NCBI RefSeq assembly: GCF_000812965.1
Contig: NZ_JSYN01000037.1
Span: forward strand, 1-45,513
Reading direction: 5' to 3'
DNA from: Pedobacter kyungheensis
GTDB lineage: Bacteria > Bacteroidota > Bacteroidia > Sphingobacteriales > Sphingobacteriaceae
Length of the DNA stretch: 45,513 nucleotides
Part shown: one piece after another, positions 8,694 to 17,593 of the stretch
How positions within the stretch are numbered: the first letter of the stretch is position 1
How the letters are laid out: each line of letters opens with the position of its first letter
The notes under the pieces: model-generated
Seen by the model: the letters and a program-made list of their open reading frames with translations, nothing else
Databases searched by the model: none
What the model was told of the DNA's origin: nothing
Translations under genes and position numbers: made by a program

Positions 8694-8990
8694 CTACAGA
8701 TCAATTTCTGAACCCGGTAAAACGGTTACTTTGGCAACCAAAAGTAGGTGATGGAAAAATATATATGTAATAGATGACCTAATTAGGCCAGTTCTGGGTG
8801 ATTGATCTTCTGCCTCAGAAATTATATTTGCCAGTTCCGATTTAGTATAATTTGCATTTTCATCAGGAGCAATATTTATAAGTATACAGTTATTTTTTCC
8901 ATGTGTTGAAAACCAGCCCTTATCAGCGAAATATGGATGGATTAACTTAGCTTTTGCAATAACATATTCACTCGATTCGAATACTTCCAT
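8694..8990 (-). CDS. Hypothetical 98-residue protein
   Basis: I do not recognise this protein. It opens MEVFESSEYVIAKAKLIHPY, is neutral to acidic in the first two thirds and turns hydrophobic near the end (SSITYIFFHHLLLVAKVTVL). It is the last of three small same-strand frames at 8.7-9.6 kb in an AT-rich stretch, 90 bp after the previous one. The three may form an operon of accessory, probably horizontally acquired genes. Confidence 0.42.
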   Translation of the reverse strand: MEVFESSEYVIAKAKLIHPYFADKGWFSTHGKNNCILINIAPDENANYTKSELANIISEAEDQSPRTGLIRSSITYIFFHHLLLVAKVTVLPGSEIDL

Positions 8991-9080
8991 TTTTTCAAAT
9001 TTATATATTATAGATTTATCGTTTATTGAGATTTAAATTAATGCTTAACGCGTCGATGTAAAGATGGCATGGGAGCCTGG

Positions 9081-9374
9081 CTAATCCTTACGGCCAACCT
9101 GACTACACCAACTACATTGGTTACCATTATCTTCAGCAAATAACATTTCTGACCAAGGGATATCGTTGCCACAACGGCTACACTGATCCACGTAGTAAGT
9201 TCCTTCCATAATAGCTTTATCAAAGACAAACTTTTGATTTTTTGAAAGGGAATCGTAGTCATTTGCCAAAACAAATTTTGATATACCAAGAGCAGGATCA
9301 TCTAGAGCATTGAGATTTACCAATTGCTGCAAGTATTCTTTGAAGTCGTATTCACTAAATCTTTTTGAATTCAT
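9081..9374 (-). CDS. Hypothetical small protein with a zinc-ribbon-like CxxC pair
   Basis: This 97-residue protein has a helical N-terminal half (MNSKRFSEYDFKEYLQQLVN). The C-terminal half holds two CxxC knuckles, CSRC and CSWC, about 20 residues apart, as in small zinc ribbons that bind nucleic acid or stabilise a fold. I cannot name the family. It lies 25-35 bp downstream of the 69-residue gene on the same strand, so the two are probably co-transcribed. Confidence 0.5.
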   Translation of the reverse strand: MNSKRFSEYDFKEYLQQLVNLNALDDPALGISKFVLANDYDSLSKNQKFVFDKAIMEGTYYVDQCSRCGNDIPWSEMLFAEDNGNQCSWCSQVGRKD

Positions 9375-9399
9375 AGTTTCATTATTCTTTATCTCTGCT

Positions 9400-9609
9400 T
9401 TAAGAAATTTTTTTCACTTTACATTCGTGGCCATTAACTGTCATTATTCCCTTGCTACCATTGTGCTCTATAATTACTGTTGGCCTATATATATAGAAAT
9501 ACTGGTATTTATGTCCATCTTGTTCCCAAATTTCTCCGTTTTGCAATTTAAATATACCACGACCTGGAAAACCCTTAAAGTCACTTATTATTACAGATTT
9601 TGTTATCAT
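9400..9609 (-). CDS. Hypothetical small beta-rich protein
   Basis: This frame encodes 69 residues from ATG 9609, which has a good GAAGG ribosome-binding sequence seven bases upstream; the frame further upstream offers only a TTG. The sequence contains GRGIFKLQNGEIWEQ, then a tyrosine-rich strand and HNGSKGIMTVNG. The pattern F-x-L-x-NG-x-x-W is seen in a widespread class of small uncharacterised proteins, so it is probably a compact beta-barrel. It is the first gene of the three small minus-strand genes. Confidence 0.55.
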   Translation of the reverse strand: MITKSVIISDFKGFPGRGIFKLQNGEIWEQDGHKYQYFYIYRPTVIIEHNGSKGIMTVNGHECKVKKIS

Positions 9610-9645
9610 ATCCAACCTTCTTTATTTTTATATTATTTTAGGTTT

Positions 9646-10186
9646 ATTATTTTATAAAATGTTGTTTTACTTCCGATATAAAAGCTTTCATGATCGCTTC
9701 TACTGATCCATTTTTACTTTCATAAAAAGCTTTACTATTGGGGCTATCACTTTACTTATCTATCATACCCTCTGGCCTATCACCATTTTTGCCCCTAGCT
9801 CTGGTAGACTGCAATCCTGCATTAATCCTTGCTATTAATACATTTCTTTCATGTTCGGCTAAGCCGCAAAAATAAAGATTAATTTATCACTGGCTGTCGA
9901 AATATTTATATTCTCTATAATAGATCTAAAGTGCATTCCTGATTCTACATGTTGAGTAACGAACTCAATTAACTTTACTGTAGTTCTACCCAGCCTGTCT
10001 AATCTCCATATTGTCAAAGTATCTCGCTTTAGTCTAAAACTCAATAGCTCGTTAAAATATGGTCTTTCAGATTTCACACGACTTATCTGATCAACGATTT
10101 TTTTCTATTCCAATATTTTTTAATGCATCAATTTGTAAATCAAAATTTTATTCAAATTTGTTTACCCTAACATATCCAATTACCAT
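9646..10186 (-). pseudogene. Decayed serine resolvase/invertase (Pin/Tn3-type)
   Basis: Reading across frames on the minus strand recovers most of a resolvase. It starts at ATG 10186 as MVIGYVRV, followed by a stop where Gln is expected, then NFDLQIDALKNIGIEK. A frameshift in a run of A leads to VKSERPYFNELLSF and DTLTIWRLDRLGR. A one-base loss in GCGGCTTAGCC shifts to GLAEHERN and STRARGKNGDRP, with a stop near 9752. HTH-like remnants (SKAFYESKNGSVEAIMKAF, then SKTTFY in another frame) reach about 9646. With at least two stops and three frame shifts it cannot make an active recombinase. It marks an old mobile element unrelated to the large recombinase at 21 kb. Confidence 0.82.
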
Positions 10187-10688
10187 AATTACACGTTACT
10201 CATTTTTTATAAATATAATGTAATTTAAATGTACCACGAAAATGAACGAAATATTGCAAAAAAAAATCTTGCCATTGGTTTCGAATGGGATACAGTAAAC
10301 CGATCATCAACATAACTTCTAATCGCATCATACAAAGTGCGTGAGCGGTTGCAGCGGCATCCTCCCGCTGGGAGATATAGCGGAAGATGCGACCCTTTAG
10401 GGGCACGCAAAGAAACATCAACTTTCAAATTCTTGGCAGCAGCTCAAAAATAACTATACCATACCTCACCAACAACATCACTATTTCCGCCGTCCAATTC
10501 ATCCCCGCAAAATTTACAACTCGTATTAGCGCTTTCCGAGAAAAACGCTTTTACACGTCACAAGCCTTAACCGCGGAATAAACCGGAGTCAATTATCATT
10601 TCCATGTAATCGTAAAACATTAACGGCTCAGCTCCTCCCCTCTTTACCAATCTCCCCATCCACTAGCCCAACATTTGTTACCCATACA
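10187..10688. other. Gene-poor stretch with no supported gene
   Basis: Two overlapping minus-strand frames at 10200-10428 read protein-like only in patches in different frames, and a 64-codon plus-strand frame at 10387-10581 has no recognisable features. This may be a further decayed gene next to the resolvase remnant, but I cannot name it. Confidence 0.3.
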
Positions 10689-10716
10689 AAGAAGGAGGCC
10701 TAAAATCCTCCTTCTT
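10689..10716. terminator. Bidirectional terminator-like hairpin
   Basis: AAGAAGGAGG (10689-10698) and CCTCCTTCTT (10707-10716) form a perfect 10-bp stem with an 8-nt loop, flanked by A-rich and pyrimidine-rich sequence. It separates the decayed region from the response-regulator gene and could act on either strand. Confidence 0.6.
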
Positions 10717-10965
10717 CTCATACCATAAGCTTCCGACAGCGAGGTAAAACTAAAAAAGTTGAAATGACTGGTTAATAATTAAACTGTTATTTCCCCGGCA
10801 AAATCTTAAATAAATAATGCCGCGACAATTTTTTTATGTAAATGACTGTTTTTTTATGTGGACACCCTGTACCGCTATGCAAACGACTTCTTGAGCAGCT
10901 ATGTATTGCTAATAAAAGATACAATAGCTATATTAGCCGGTATACACTGCCGAAGCTATAACATT

Positions 10966-11697
10966 ATGGAAATGAAATGCATTATCATTGATGATGAAAA
11001 CCACTCACGAAACCAGATTGAAGAACTTATCGCATTAACGCCAGGAGTAAGCCACCAGAAGAGTTTTGATGATGCCTATGGCGCTTTAACCTACCTACAC
11101 CAGCAAAACCATATTGATATCGTCTTTTTAGATATTGAAATGCCGAAAATCAACGGCATTGACGCAGCAAAACTACTTAGGCCTTACTGCGATTTTTTGA
11201 TATTTGTAACCGGCCACTCTCATTACGGCCCGCAAAGTTTCGAAATCGGTGTAGATGGCTATCTGCTCAAACCTGTGAGTGAAATAAAATTTATCCGGCA
11301 AATCCAGCGCCTTTTGGAAATAAAATCCCAAGAACTACCCCTCAAAAACCCCGACAATTTTTTATTGATCAAAGGGGGCTCAAAGCATAAATACGTTAAT
11401 GTAAAACTCGACGAGATTTTATACATCCGGTCTATGTCAAACTATGTCCGGATTTTCCAAACTGATGAACAACATACCACCTATCATACACTAAAACGTG
11501 TAGAAGAAGCGCTCCAGGACCGGACTGAATTCCTGAGAATAAACAGGTCCGAGATCATATCATTCTACCATGTCAAACAGGTTGACGGATACCAGATTAT
11601 GCTTAACAACGGGGAGAAATTTATGGTAAGCAGAAGTTATAAGGAAAAATTTGATGAATTTTTGCGCGGCCGGTTACCCGGGCCTGGCGTCAGGTAA
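10966..11697 (+). CDS. LytTR-family response regulator (orphan)
   Basis: This 243-residue protein has an N-terminal receiver domain with acidic residues D9-D10, phospho-acceptor D56 in FLDIEMP, the switch Thr in FVTGHSHYG and the Lys in LLKPV. Its C-terminal LytTR DNA-binding domain (about 140-243) contains LDEILYIRSMSNYVRIF and LKRVEEAL. It would be phosphorylated by a histidine kinase and bind DNA as a dimer. The frame is open from a GTG at 10858, but the receiver fold begins at MKCIIIDDE, so the ATG at 10966 (or 10972) is the likely start. No LytS-type kinase gene lies in the window, although these genes are often paired, so its partner must be encoded elsewhere. Confidence 0.9.
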   Translation: MEMKCIIIDDENHSRNQIEELIALTPGVSHQKSFDDAYGALTYLHQQNHIDIVFLDIEMPKINGIDAAKLLRPYCDFLIFVTGHSHYGPQSFEIGVDGYLLKPVSEIKFIRQIQRLLEIKSQELPLKNPDNFLLIKGGSKHKYVNVKLDEILYIRSMSNYVRIFQTDEQHTTYHTLKRVEEALQDRTEFLRINRSEIISFYHVKQVDGYQIMLNNGEKFMVSRSYKEKFDEFLRGRLPGPGVR

Positions 11698-11863
11698 ACT
11701 GTGCGCATCTTATTAAATGATCTTTGACTTCGTTATCTGTAGGCTGGGAAACAATTACGCCAAACCCCTACAAAACCAAAGGTTTACAAATTTTAACCGT
11801 TGAGCCAGATGACGGCGAAGGTGATGTGTTTTCTGCAGGCCATTACTTGATGGTGATAAATAA

Positions 11864-11896
11864 AAACGGATGCAGGAAGGATCCTTGCACCCGTTT
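11864..11896 (+). terminator. Hairpin downstream of the response-regulator gene
   Basis: AAACGG-A-TGCA (11864-11874) pairs with TGCA-C-CCGTTT (11886-11896) around an internal AAGGATCCTT palindrome. It lies about 165 bp after the response-regulator stop. No clear T run follows, so it is only a candidate terminator. Confidence 0.35.
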
Positions 11897-12501
11897 ATCT
11901 AAATTAACGCTCTCGAAAGTAAAGATAAATTATTTTACCATTCTGCCCAAGCGCTTTTAGCCTTTTTGGCATATACCCGGTGACAAGACCGTAAATGTAC
12001 GCCATACAAGTTTCAGAATCTACTTTTTCCTCTTTTGTCTAAAGCAGGTATTTCCTAGTCATTTCCAAATTCCATTGGACAAACCAATTCATTTGATCCT
12101 TCCCCCATTTTATTAATTTTAATACAATACAATAATTTTATTACCGGCAGCAGGGGGGCAATCTACTCTGGTTTATCCACCAGAAATCTTAAAACAGTTT
12201 AAAATGAGCAGATTGGCATTTAGGGCCGAAATGGAATGAGCAATATCGGACGATTCAATAAGATAGCTCAACATTTTTATCAGAGTTGTAACAACCAGTA
12301 GTGAATTTAGACCGTAAGAAGCAGTTTACTTTATGCTTCAAAACTTGTACGTGCGCTTAATCAAAACCCATTTTTTGAGATTTGCGTTCCAGTTCTGTTC
12401 CAGCTGCCCTTTCCGTCAGGGTTTTAGGGCTATCGGGGCGAAAGTTCAAGTTCATTTCGCTACCCTGAACATTAAAGGTCCAGTACATTCAATCCTAAAA
12501 T
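11897..12501. other. Stretch without a recognisable gene
   Basis: I see no supported coding region, RNA gene or clear repeat here. It precedes the 3' end of the coupling-protein gene and is a likely neighbourhood for the left end of the mobilizable element. I found no copy of the tRNA 3' sequence that would mark that junction. Confidence 0.3.
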
Positions 12502-14553
12502 CTACATCGACAAACTCTGGTCCTTACTCTTGCGCATCCTGCCTTTAACTGGTGGGACAGATTTTCGCAGTTGTCGCTTTGAAGCTTTTGTCTCTTTCAC
12601 AGGCTCATCCTTTTGCGGTTCTATCGCCACCAGTTCCGATTTAACCAGTTCCCAAATGTCCCTTTTAATCCGCATATAATTCTCCTGCAAATCTTCCTGG
12701 CTTACCTTTCGCACTTGGGGAATAGGCACATAACCTGCTTCTTCCCTAGCTATCCCCTCATGATCGTTCTGCAATTCCCCATGAAACATCTTAAGCTTAA
12801 TCCGCTGATCAGGATTATCAGCCACAATACCCACAAACTCCCCCGAAGACAACGTTGCAATCTTGGAAGCCGGAACCGCATAATCAAGCTGCGTTGATTT
12901 AGAAACCGAAGTATCGCTGCTGTTAATACTCACAGATTCCCTATCCTGCATAATCTTACCAAAACTCTCCGATAGCTTTTTCGCGCTATCTCCTGTAACC
13001 TGGCCGCTAATGATATTACCCGAAATCCCCGCAATAATCTCCGAAAATTCCGCCCCATACTCCCGTTTTAGCTGTTCAATCGACTGAATACCCAAAGTAC
13101 AGCTCACCAAATTACTCCTGGCCGTACTGATCGTACTGACAATACCGGTGGCGACCAAAGTGGGGAACTCATCAAAGATCAGACTGCATTTCAGCTTACC
13201 TTTTTTATTCACCTGTTTTAGCATCCTGCTCACATACAGCGATAATACCGCTCCAAACGTATCGATCTTCTGCGGATTATTACCCAGGCACACAATCTTG
13301 GGGGCTTTGGGATCATTGATGTCCAATGTAAAATCATTACCCGATAACACATAATACAATTGAGGCGAAGAAAGTCTCGCCAGCCCAATCTTAGCCGAGG
13401 CAATCTGTCCCTCCAATTGCGCAGCCGCATTATTGCGGTAAGCCGAAATAAAAGGGTTGATCAACGCCTTGATCTCCTCCTGCTTTTGCAGCAGCGCAAA
13501 CAGCGGATCATAATCCAGCATCATCAGTTCAATCACATGAGGCAGCGTACAAAACCTGCCATCCTGATATTTACGCAGGTACCAGATCAGCGCCGTTAGA
13601 AAGTTGATCGGACTCTCCACGAAAAAATCTCCGGATTTTTTTAACCACTCCTTGTTCAGTCCCAGCATTATCGTCCGGCTGGATTCCGCTGCATCAGTAA
13701 TATCTAACATACTTTCCGGATTTAGCGGATTACAGCGATGCATCGGGTTCTCCAGGTCAATCACATAGAACTTAGGTTTCACCCTATAATTCTTTGCATA
13801 TTTCAGCAGCTTATTATAAGCCATCCGGCTTAAATCGTCATACTTAAAATCATACAAAAACATGGAAAAGCCCTTCTTCAAATGCTGGTCAATAATATGC
13901 CGGATCACAAAATAAGTCTTACCCGCCCCAGCACTTCCCGATACCAAAGTGCTCCTATAGGGATTCACCACATTGATCCAGCCTTCACGGGTTTTACCTT
14001 TCAGGCTGTATTTGGTCTTTAGATTATAGGAATGCTCATTTTCCAGCAGGCGTTCCTCCTGCGGAAAAGTCTCATTGTCCGAATTGAACACATCCTTACT
14101 TAAATTCAGTTTAATGAGCATGGAAAGCCAAGTGCCCCCAGTCAGTATCAACAAATAACCCATACCTGTTAAGACGATATACATAGTGGCTTTGAGGGAT
14201 ATGCTCCCCGGCAGGTGTAACACCAGCAGGCTAAAAAAATAGATAAGCAGGCCACTTACCAGGTAGCCGGTTATGCTTTTTTTTTGAATTTTGCCGTCCT
14301 TTTTGCCTTTTGCGCCCAGTAGCGAAATGGCCAGGCACACCAAGGCAGCCAATTTGGATTTAAGCGTATCGGTAAACAGACCTGTCCTTGCGACATTTCC
14401 AATCAACCGATCAGTTATTATTGTTTTCAAGCCCCAGTATTCAAAAGCCCGGTAACAGCTCAGATAAAGGTGCAGGATTAAAATTGTGAGGCCAATCAGG
14501 CGCGTCAGGTCCAGAATCTTTCTGAGGCCTTGCATATCTTCTCCAGTGTTCAT
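12502..14553 (-). CDS. mobC: TraG/TraD-family coupling protein (MobC-type)
   Basis: Type IV coupling proteins are hexameric inner-membrane ATPases that bring the relaxase-DNA complex to a conjugation channel. From ATG 14553 this protein has 683 residues. Several membrane spans lie in the first 150 residues, Walker A GSAGAGKT is at about 206-213, and Walker B is in SLIFDEFPTL. The following FGAVLSLYVSRML and SCTLGIQSIEQLKREYG region is typical of TraG/TraD C-terminal ATPase domains. The C-terminus is strongly basic. The frame continues upstream to 14592, overlapping the relaxase stop at 14564; I prefer 14553, which leaves a 10-bp gap. No mating-pair-formation genes are present, so transfer would depend on a helper element. 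Confidence 0.9.
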   Translation of the reverse strand: MNTGEDMQGLRKILDLTRLIGLTILILHLYLSCYRAFEYWGLKTIITDRLIGNVARTGLFTDTLKSKLAALVCLAISLLGAKGKKDGKIQKKSITGYLVSGLLIYFFSLLVLHLPGSISLKATMYIVLTGMGYLLILTGGTWLSMLIKLNLSKDVFNSDNETFPQEERLLENEHSYNLKTKYSLKGKTREGWINVVNPYRSTLVSGSAGAGKTYFVIRHIIDQHLKKGFSMFLYDFKYDDLSRMAYNKLLKYAKNYRVKPKFYVIDLENPMHRCNPLNPESMLDITDAAESSRTIMLGLNKEWLKKSGDFFVESPINFLTALIWYLRKYQDGRFCTLPHVIELMMLDYDPLFALLQKQEEIKALINPFISAYRNNAAAQLEGQIASAKIGLARLSSPQLYYVLSGNDFTLDINDPKAPKIVCLGNNPQKIDTFGAVLSLYVSRMLKQVNKKGKLKCSLIFDEFPTLVATGIVSTISTARSNLVSCTLGIQSIEQLKREYGAEFSEIIAGISGNIISGQVTGDSAKKLSESFGKIMQDRESVSINSSDTSVSKSTQLDYAVPASKIATLSSGEFVGIVADNPDQRIKLKMFHGELQNDHEGIAREEAGYVPIPQVRKVSQEDLQENYMRIKRDIWELVKSELVAIEPQKDEPVKETKASKRQLRKSVPPVKGRMRKSKDQSLSM

Positions 14554-14563
14554 AGTAATAATT

Positions 14564-15826
14564 TTATAATGTGATTTGTTGTTGCTGTTCAATGATTTTG
14601 CCTTTCTTGCGCTTTTTCCTGCGTTTAGGGAATTTCATGCCTGGTTCGGTTTGGGTTTGAGCCAATATAGTTTCCAGGAAATTAGTCTGCCGAGGGCTTG
14701 GCAAATAAGTCGGAGTATAATCGGTTTGCAGTCTGTTATCCGGTTTTACGGATGATTTGTTAATCGGCTGAGCTACTTTTTCTTTTGTCTGATCAAGCCT
14801 ATCGCTGAGCGCCTTTGCACTGTAAGCCTTACCTAGCTCACTCCCATTAAATACTGCCATTGCCACATGGTCAATAAAAGTTACCCCATAAAGCTGCCCT
14901 TTCCCGCTTGTCCTGTAAACCACATCAACGCGATTTTTCGATAGTTCCTGCTGAAAGCGCTTTCTGCTCAAATTGCAGGCCCCGGAAAATAAGTGATCGA
15001 TTAACTCCTTTAATTCCGCCTTATATGGTTCCCGCTTTTTTCGGCCCTGCTCGAAACGTTTTTCCAGATTTTTCAAAGTAGGCTTGCAGTAAATCTGACT
15101 GGCTTTTATGGGTACCCCGACCGGTTTCCCCTCCCCGCCCAGCATAGCGTAGAGCATACCTTTATTCTCAAACATGCGGGTATTTTCCGCGCCACGATCT
15201 GCCAGTATGTTATACTGTAGCAAGATGGCTTTGTATTGCTCAAAAGAAGAATAATGATACTGGCGCATCACCCCTGTTACGATATTACTGATCTGCTGAC
15301 GGGTCGGTTTCTTCCCATATACCGCAGGCTTTAATTTCTGTCTCTGTTTTATTTCGCGGCCTTCGGCCTGAACCAAACCATATTTCTGCTCAATCGCTTT
15401 GCGCGCCGGTTCAGACAAGCGGTAGCCAATACCATGTATGTCGATCCTGTTGCCGTCTTTCTGGATATTGGTCGTGGCAATGTGAATATGCGGGTGGCTA
15501 CTGTCCAGGTGCCGGTATACTAAAAAAGGCTGATCCCCAAAACCTATACGTTCCATATAGTCGGTTGCTATCTTTTGCAGCCTAAAATTGTCCGGCTCGT
15601 CGGAGGCATCAAAATTCAGTGAAATGTGCAGGGCGTTGGTTTTTACCGCAGTGTTTAGCGCAGTAAGGTGCTGGAAGCGGTTAAGCTTTTGGTTAAAATT
15701 CATTGCCTCAATATCACCCGCAAAACCGCTGGCCATGATCAATACAGCCTCGCCCGCCCCAACTTTGTTTTCGTTATAATGCAGAATACCCCTGATGCTT
15801 TTACCACTTTCTATTTTTGCAACCAT
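14564..15826 (-). CDS. mobB: Relaxase/mobilization nuclease (MobB-type, MOBP-like)
   Basis: A relaxase nicks one strand at oriT and pilots it into a recipient. This 420-residue protein has the order typical of the relaxase family PF03432: N-terminal MVAKIESGKSIRGILHYNENK with a possible catalytic Tyr17, then the metal-binding H-x-H-x-H motif in SSHPHIHIATTN (H111, H113, H115). A basic C-terminal region (KFPKRRKKRKKGK) suits DNA binding. It starts 16 bp inside the upstream mobA frame, so the two are translationally coupled, and ends 10 bp before the coupling-protein gene. The gene order A-B-C is that of Bacteroidota mobilizable elements. Confidence 0.92.
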   Translation of the reverse strand: MVAKIESGKSIRGILHYNENKVGAGEAVLIMASGFAGDIEAMNFNQKLNRFQHLTALNTAVKTNALHISLNFDASDEPDNFRLQKIATDYMERIGFGDQPFLVYRHLDSSHPHIHIATTNIQKDGNRIDIHGIGYRLSEPARKAIEQKYGLVQAEGREIKQRQKLKPAVYGKKPTRQQISNIVTGVMRQYHYSSFEQYKAILLQYNILADRGAENTRMFENKGMLYAMLGGEGKPVGVPIKASQIYCKPTLKNLEKRFEQGRKKREPYKAELKELIDHLFSGACNLSRKRFQQELSKNRVDVVYRTSGKGQLYGVTFIDHVAMAVFNGSELGKAYSAKALSDRLDQTKEKVAQPINKSSVKPDNRLQTDYTPTYLPSPRQTNFLETILAQTQTEPGMKFPKRRKKRKKGKIIEQQQQITL

Positions 15827-16218
15827 TTTTCCGCGAGTTTAGAGACTATGGTTAACAGACGGTTTACTTTCTGGTCAATTGCTTTATACATTTCCGCCGT
15901 TTTCCCTACATAAAATGCCCGTTCCGCGGCGCTTTGGCTGGTGTGGAAATAATGAGTCTGCTGATTAATGTTGATACCGATTGATTTTATTTCTTTTCTT
16001 ATCAATGCCAGTTCTTCCATCGGGCCATTCATCGAGACGTCTTTATGATGCATAATAATCTGTTTTCCGGTGATTATTCTCCTTGCTACCTCGCCAATGG
16101 TTCTGCAGCCACTATCCTTGGCCATTTTCTCCAGACGCTCAAAACTTGTTTTATTGAGCCGGATAATTACAGGGCAGTTGAGCCGCTCGTTTTCGTCTTT
16201 GATCTTTGGTCTTGGCAT
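15811..16218 (-). CDS. mobA: Relaxosome accessory protein (MobA-type)
   Basis: This 135-residue protein starts MPRPKIKDENERLNCPVIIR, an N-terminal ribbon-helix-helix-like DNA-binding segment. The GININQQTHYFH region is characteristic of bacterial mobilization proteins of the MobC/PF05713 group (named MobA in Bacteroidota elements). It would bind oriT and help the relaxase open DNA. The frame continues upstream to 16341 but that part is Arg-rich noise overlapping the oriT-like palindrome, so I chose ATG 16218. It overlaps the relaxase gene by 16 bp. Confidence 0.85.
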   Translation of the reverse strand: MPRPKIKDENERLNCPVIIRLNKTSFERLEKMAKDSGCRTIGEVARRIITGKQIIMHHKDVSMNGPMEELALIRKEIKSIGININQQTHYFHTSQSAAERAFYVGKTAEMYKAIDQKVNRLLTIVSKLAEKWLQK

Positions 16219-16280
16219 GGCGCTTTTATAATCTGATAAGGCATCACGAGTTCCGAGTGCATGTCCCGACCTTGAGGGCG

Positions 16281-16314
16281 GCAAGATGTTTTTGTATACA
16301 AAAATCCATCTTGC
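16281..16314. repeat. 34-bp palindrome, putative oriT or relaxosome site
   Basis: GCAAGATG (16281-16288), TTTTTGTATACAAAAA (16289-16304, itself a perfect palindrome), a TC spacer, then CATCTTGC (16307-16314). Sixteen base pairs with only two unpaired bases lie 63 bp upstream of mobA, in the non-coding gap at the head of the mob operon, where oriT usually sits. It could also be the operator for the mob genes. No nick site can be named from sequence alone. Confidence 0.6.
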
Positions 16315-16399
16315 TGCACGCACGCGCGGGCCAAAAAGCAATACTCAGAAGCGGTCTCTGACTTCAGTTAGGCGGTTAATGAATGGTTGATTGATGGGT

Positions 16400-16624
16400 T
16401 TAATGTGATGGTGAAATACGCTTGCTTTTTGTGATGGCACTCAGGTCTTCCAGTGGTATAGATGCCCGAAGCAATTGCCGGATTTTCTGCCGGGGTTCAG
16501 TCTTGACCTTTTTGAATTTCATGTGCGGGTTGCCTTTGTACTTGCCGCCCTTAACGTTGGGTGTTTTGATTTTTCGGGTGTTGAGGTTACGCTCTTCCAG
16601 TGCTTCTAAATGTTTTTCTTTCAT
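16400..16624 (-). CDS. Small basic protein upstream of the mob operon
   Basis: This 74-residue, very Lys/Arg-rich protein (MKEKHLEALEERNLNTRKIK, later KGGKYKGNPHMKFKKVK) has no membrane segment. Its charge suggests nucleic-acid binding. It lies on the mob strand about 180 bp upstream of mobA, with the oriT-like palindrome between them. I do not recognise a family; a relaxosome helper or element regulator is a guess from position. Confidence 0.5.
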   Translation of the reverse strand: MKEKHLEALEERNLNTRKIKTPNVKGGKYKGNPHMKFKKVKTEPRQKIRQLLRASIPLEDLSAITKSKRISPSH

Positions 16625-16768
16625 AGCTTTAATTTTTGTTGTGTCAAAAATGGAAACCCTGGAAAGGACGGATACTCTAGTAGGGAGAAATAGGTAAAAT
16701 TACATTCAAAATAAAAAGGTTAACTTTATCACAATCAGTTGTAAATTCAGGTATAAAAACTTAAAAAA

Positions 16769-17551
16769 ATGGAAGGTCGAGTGCATTACTTGTTTGATAA
16801 AAGAGTCCAAAAGCCGGTTATTTATCGGGTTGGAGATTTAAATGAAGACATAACCATGCAGGAAATTCTGACTTACAAGCTCGGGAAATGTCATTTGCGG
16901 TTTGACAGACCAAACAATACTTCAATATTTTTAAGTAGTTCCGATCGAGAACTTAAACAGGCAAAGACAATTTACAACACTCTTATCAGACCTAAAATTA
17001 TACAAAGAGAACTTTTCGATTTGTCCAACGAGGATAATGTCTTACTATATGACTATCTGGAACACATTCAATCATCAATTGTAATGGCCTTTACGGCAAT
17101 TGAGTGTTTGGCTAATGAGCTTCTACCTAAAGATTTTGTATATAAGCAAAAAGTGCAGGGTGGAGAAATAAAGGAATTTAATAATAAGGATATAGAGAGA
17201 TGGGTTTCAACGATAGATAAGATTGCGCTAGTTTTGCCTAGTGCATTAGGTATCACAAATCCCACAAAATATAATTTTTGGCCAAAGTTCACCAAACTTA
17301 AGGATTTGAGAAATGACATCATTCATTCAAGGAATGTTTTACCTATCGATCAAAAAGAGCATGAACGTATAATCTTGCTCTTATTAAGTGACTCAGTATT
17401 TGGCAAAATTAAATCAGCTACTGAGCTTGTTAATAAGATCCATTCGGAATTATCGGAACATAGAAACATGCCGTTCTTGAAGGAAGTTGAAACCATTAAT
17501 CCAATTGAAATTCCTACATGGGAAAGCCTCGGGACAACAAAAATTGAATAG
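16769..17551 (+). CDS. HEPN-domain protein, first gene of a three-gene cargo operon
   Basis: This 260-residue protein has no signal peptide. The C-terminal half is helical and carries the HEPN pattern: an AFTAIECLANELL helix with conserved Glu (107-119) and, about 70 residues on, LRNDIIHS with the R-x4-H motif (R181, H186). Canonical HEPN motifs of this kind cut RNA in many toxin and anti-phage systems. The N-terminal 90 residues are unrecognised. It starts 145 bp from the divergent mob-side gene and is followed after 42 bp by the next gene on the same strand, so it likely heads the operon. A housekeeping rather than defensive role cannot be excluded, since non-catalytic HEPN-like proteins exist. 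Confidence 0.72.
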   Translation: MEGRVHYLFDKRVQKPVIYRVGDLNEDITMQEILTYKLGKCHLRFDRPNNTSIFLSSSDRELKQAKTIYNTLIRPKIIQRELFDLSNEDNVLLYDYLEHIQSSIVMAFTAIECLANELLPKDFVYKQKVQGGEIKEFNNKDIERWVSTIDKIALVLPSALGITNPTKYNFWPKFTKLKDLRNDIIHSRNVLPIDQKEHERIILLLLSDSVFGKIKSATELVNKIHSELSEHRNMPFLKEVETINPIEIPTWESLGTTKIE

Positions 17552-17593
17552 CATGTTTTAAATCTTTAATATATCATCAAAAAAACGCGAACA

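Noticed and set aside
10200..10428. Two overlapping minus-strand frames near the resolvase remnant
   Set aside because: Protein-like only when frames are mixed, and I could not match them to a family. Reported as a gene-poor stretch instead.
11724..11960. 78-codon plus-strand frame after the response regulator
   Set aside because: No ribosome-binding site or recognisable motif, and the hairpin at 11864-11896 lies inside it.
8700..12500. Left attachment site of the tRNA-Arg element
   Set aside because: I looked for a copy of the tRNA 3' end (GGATTCGAAC, GTGCACTCG) and found only weak chance matches such as GGTTTCGAATGGGAT near 10278. The shared core may be only a few bases long.
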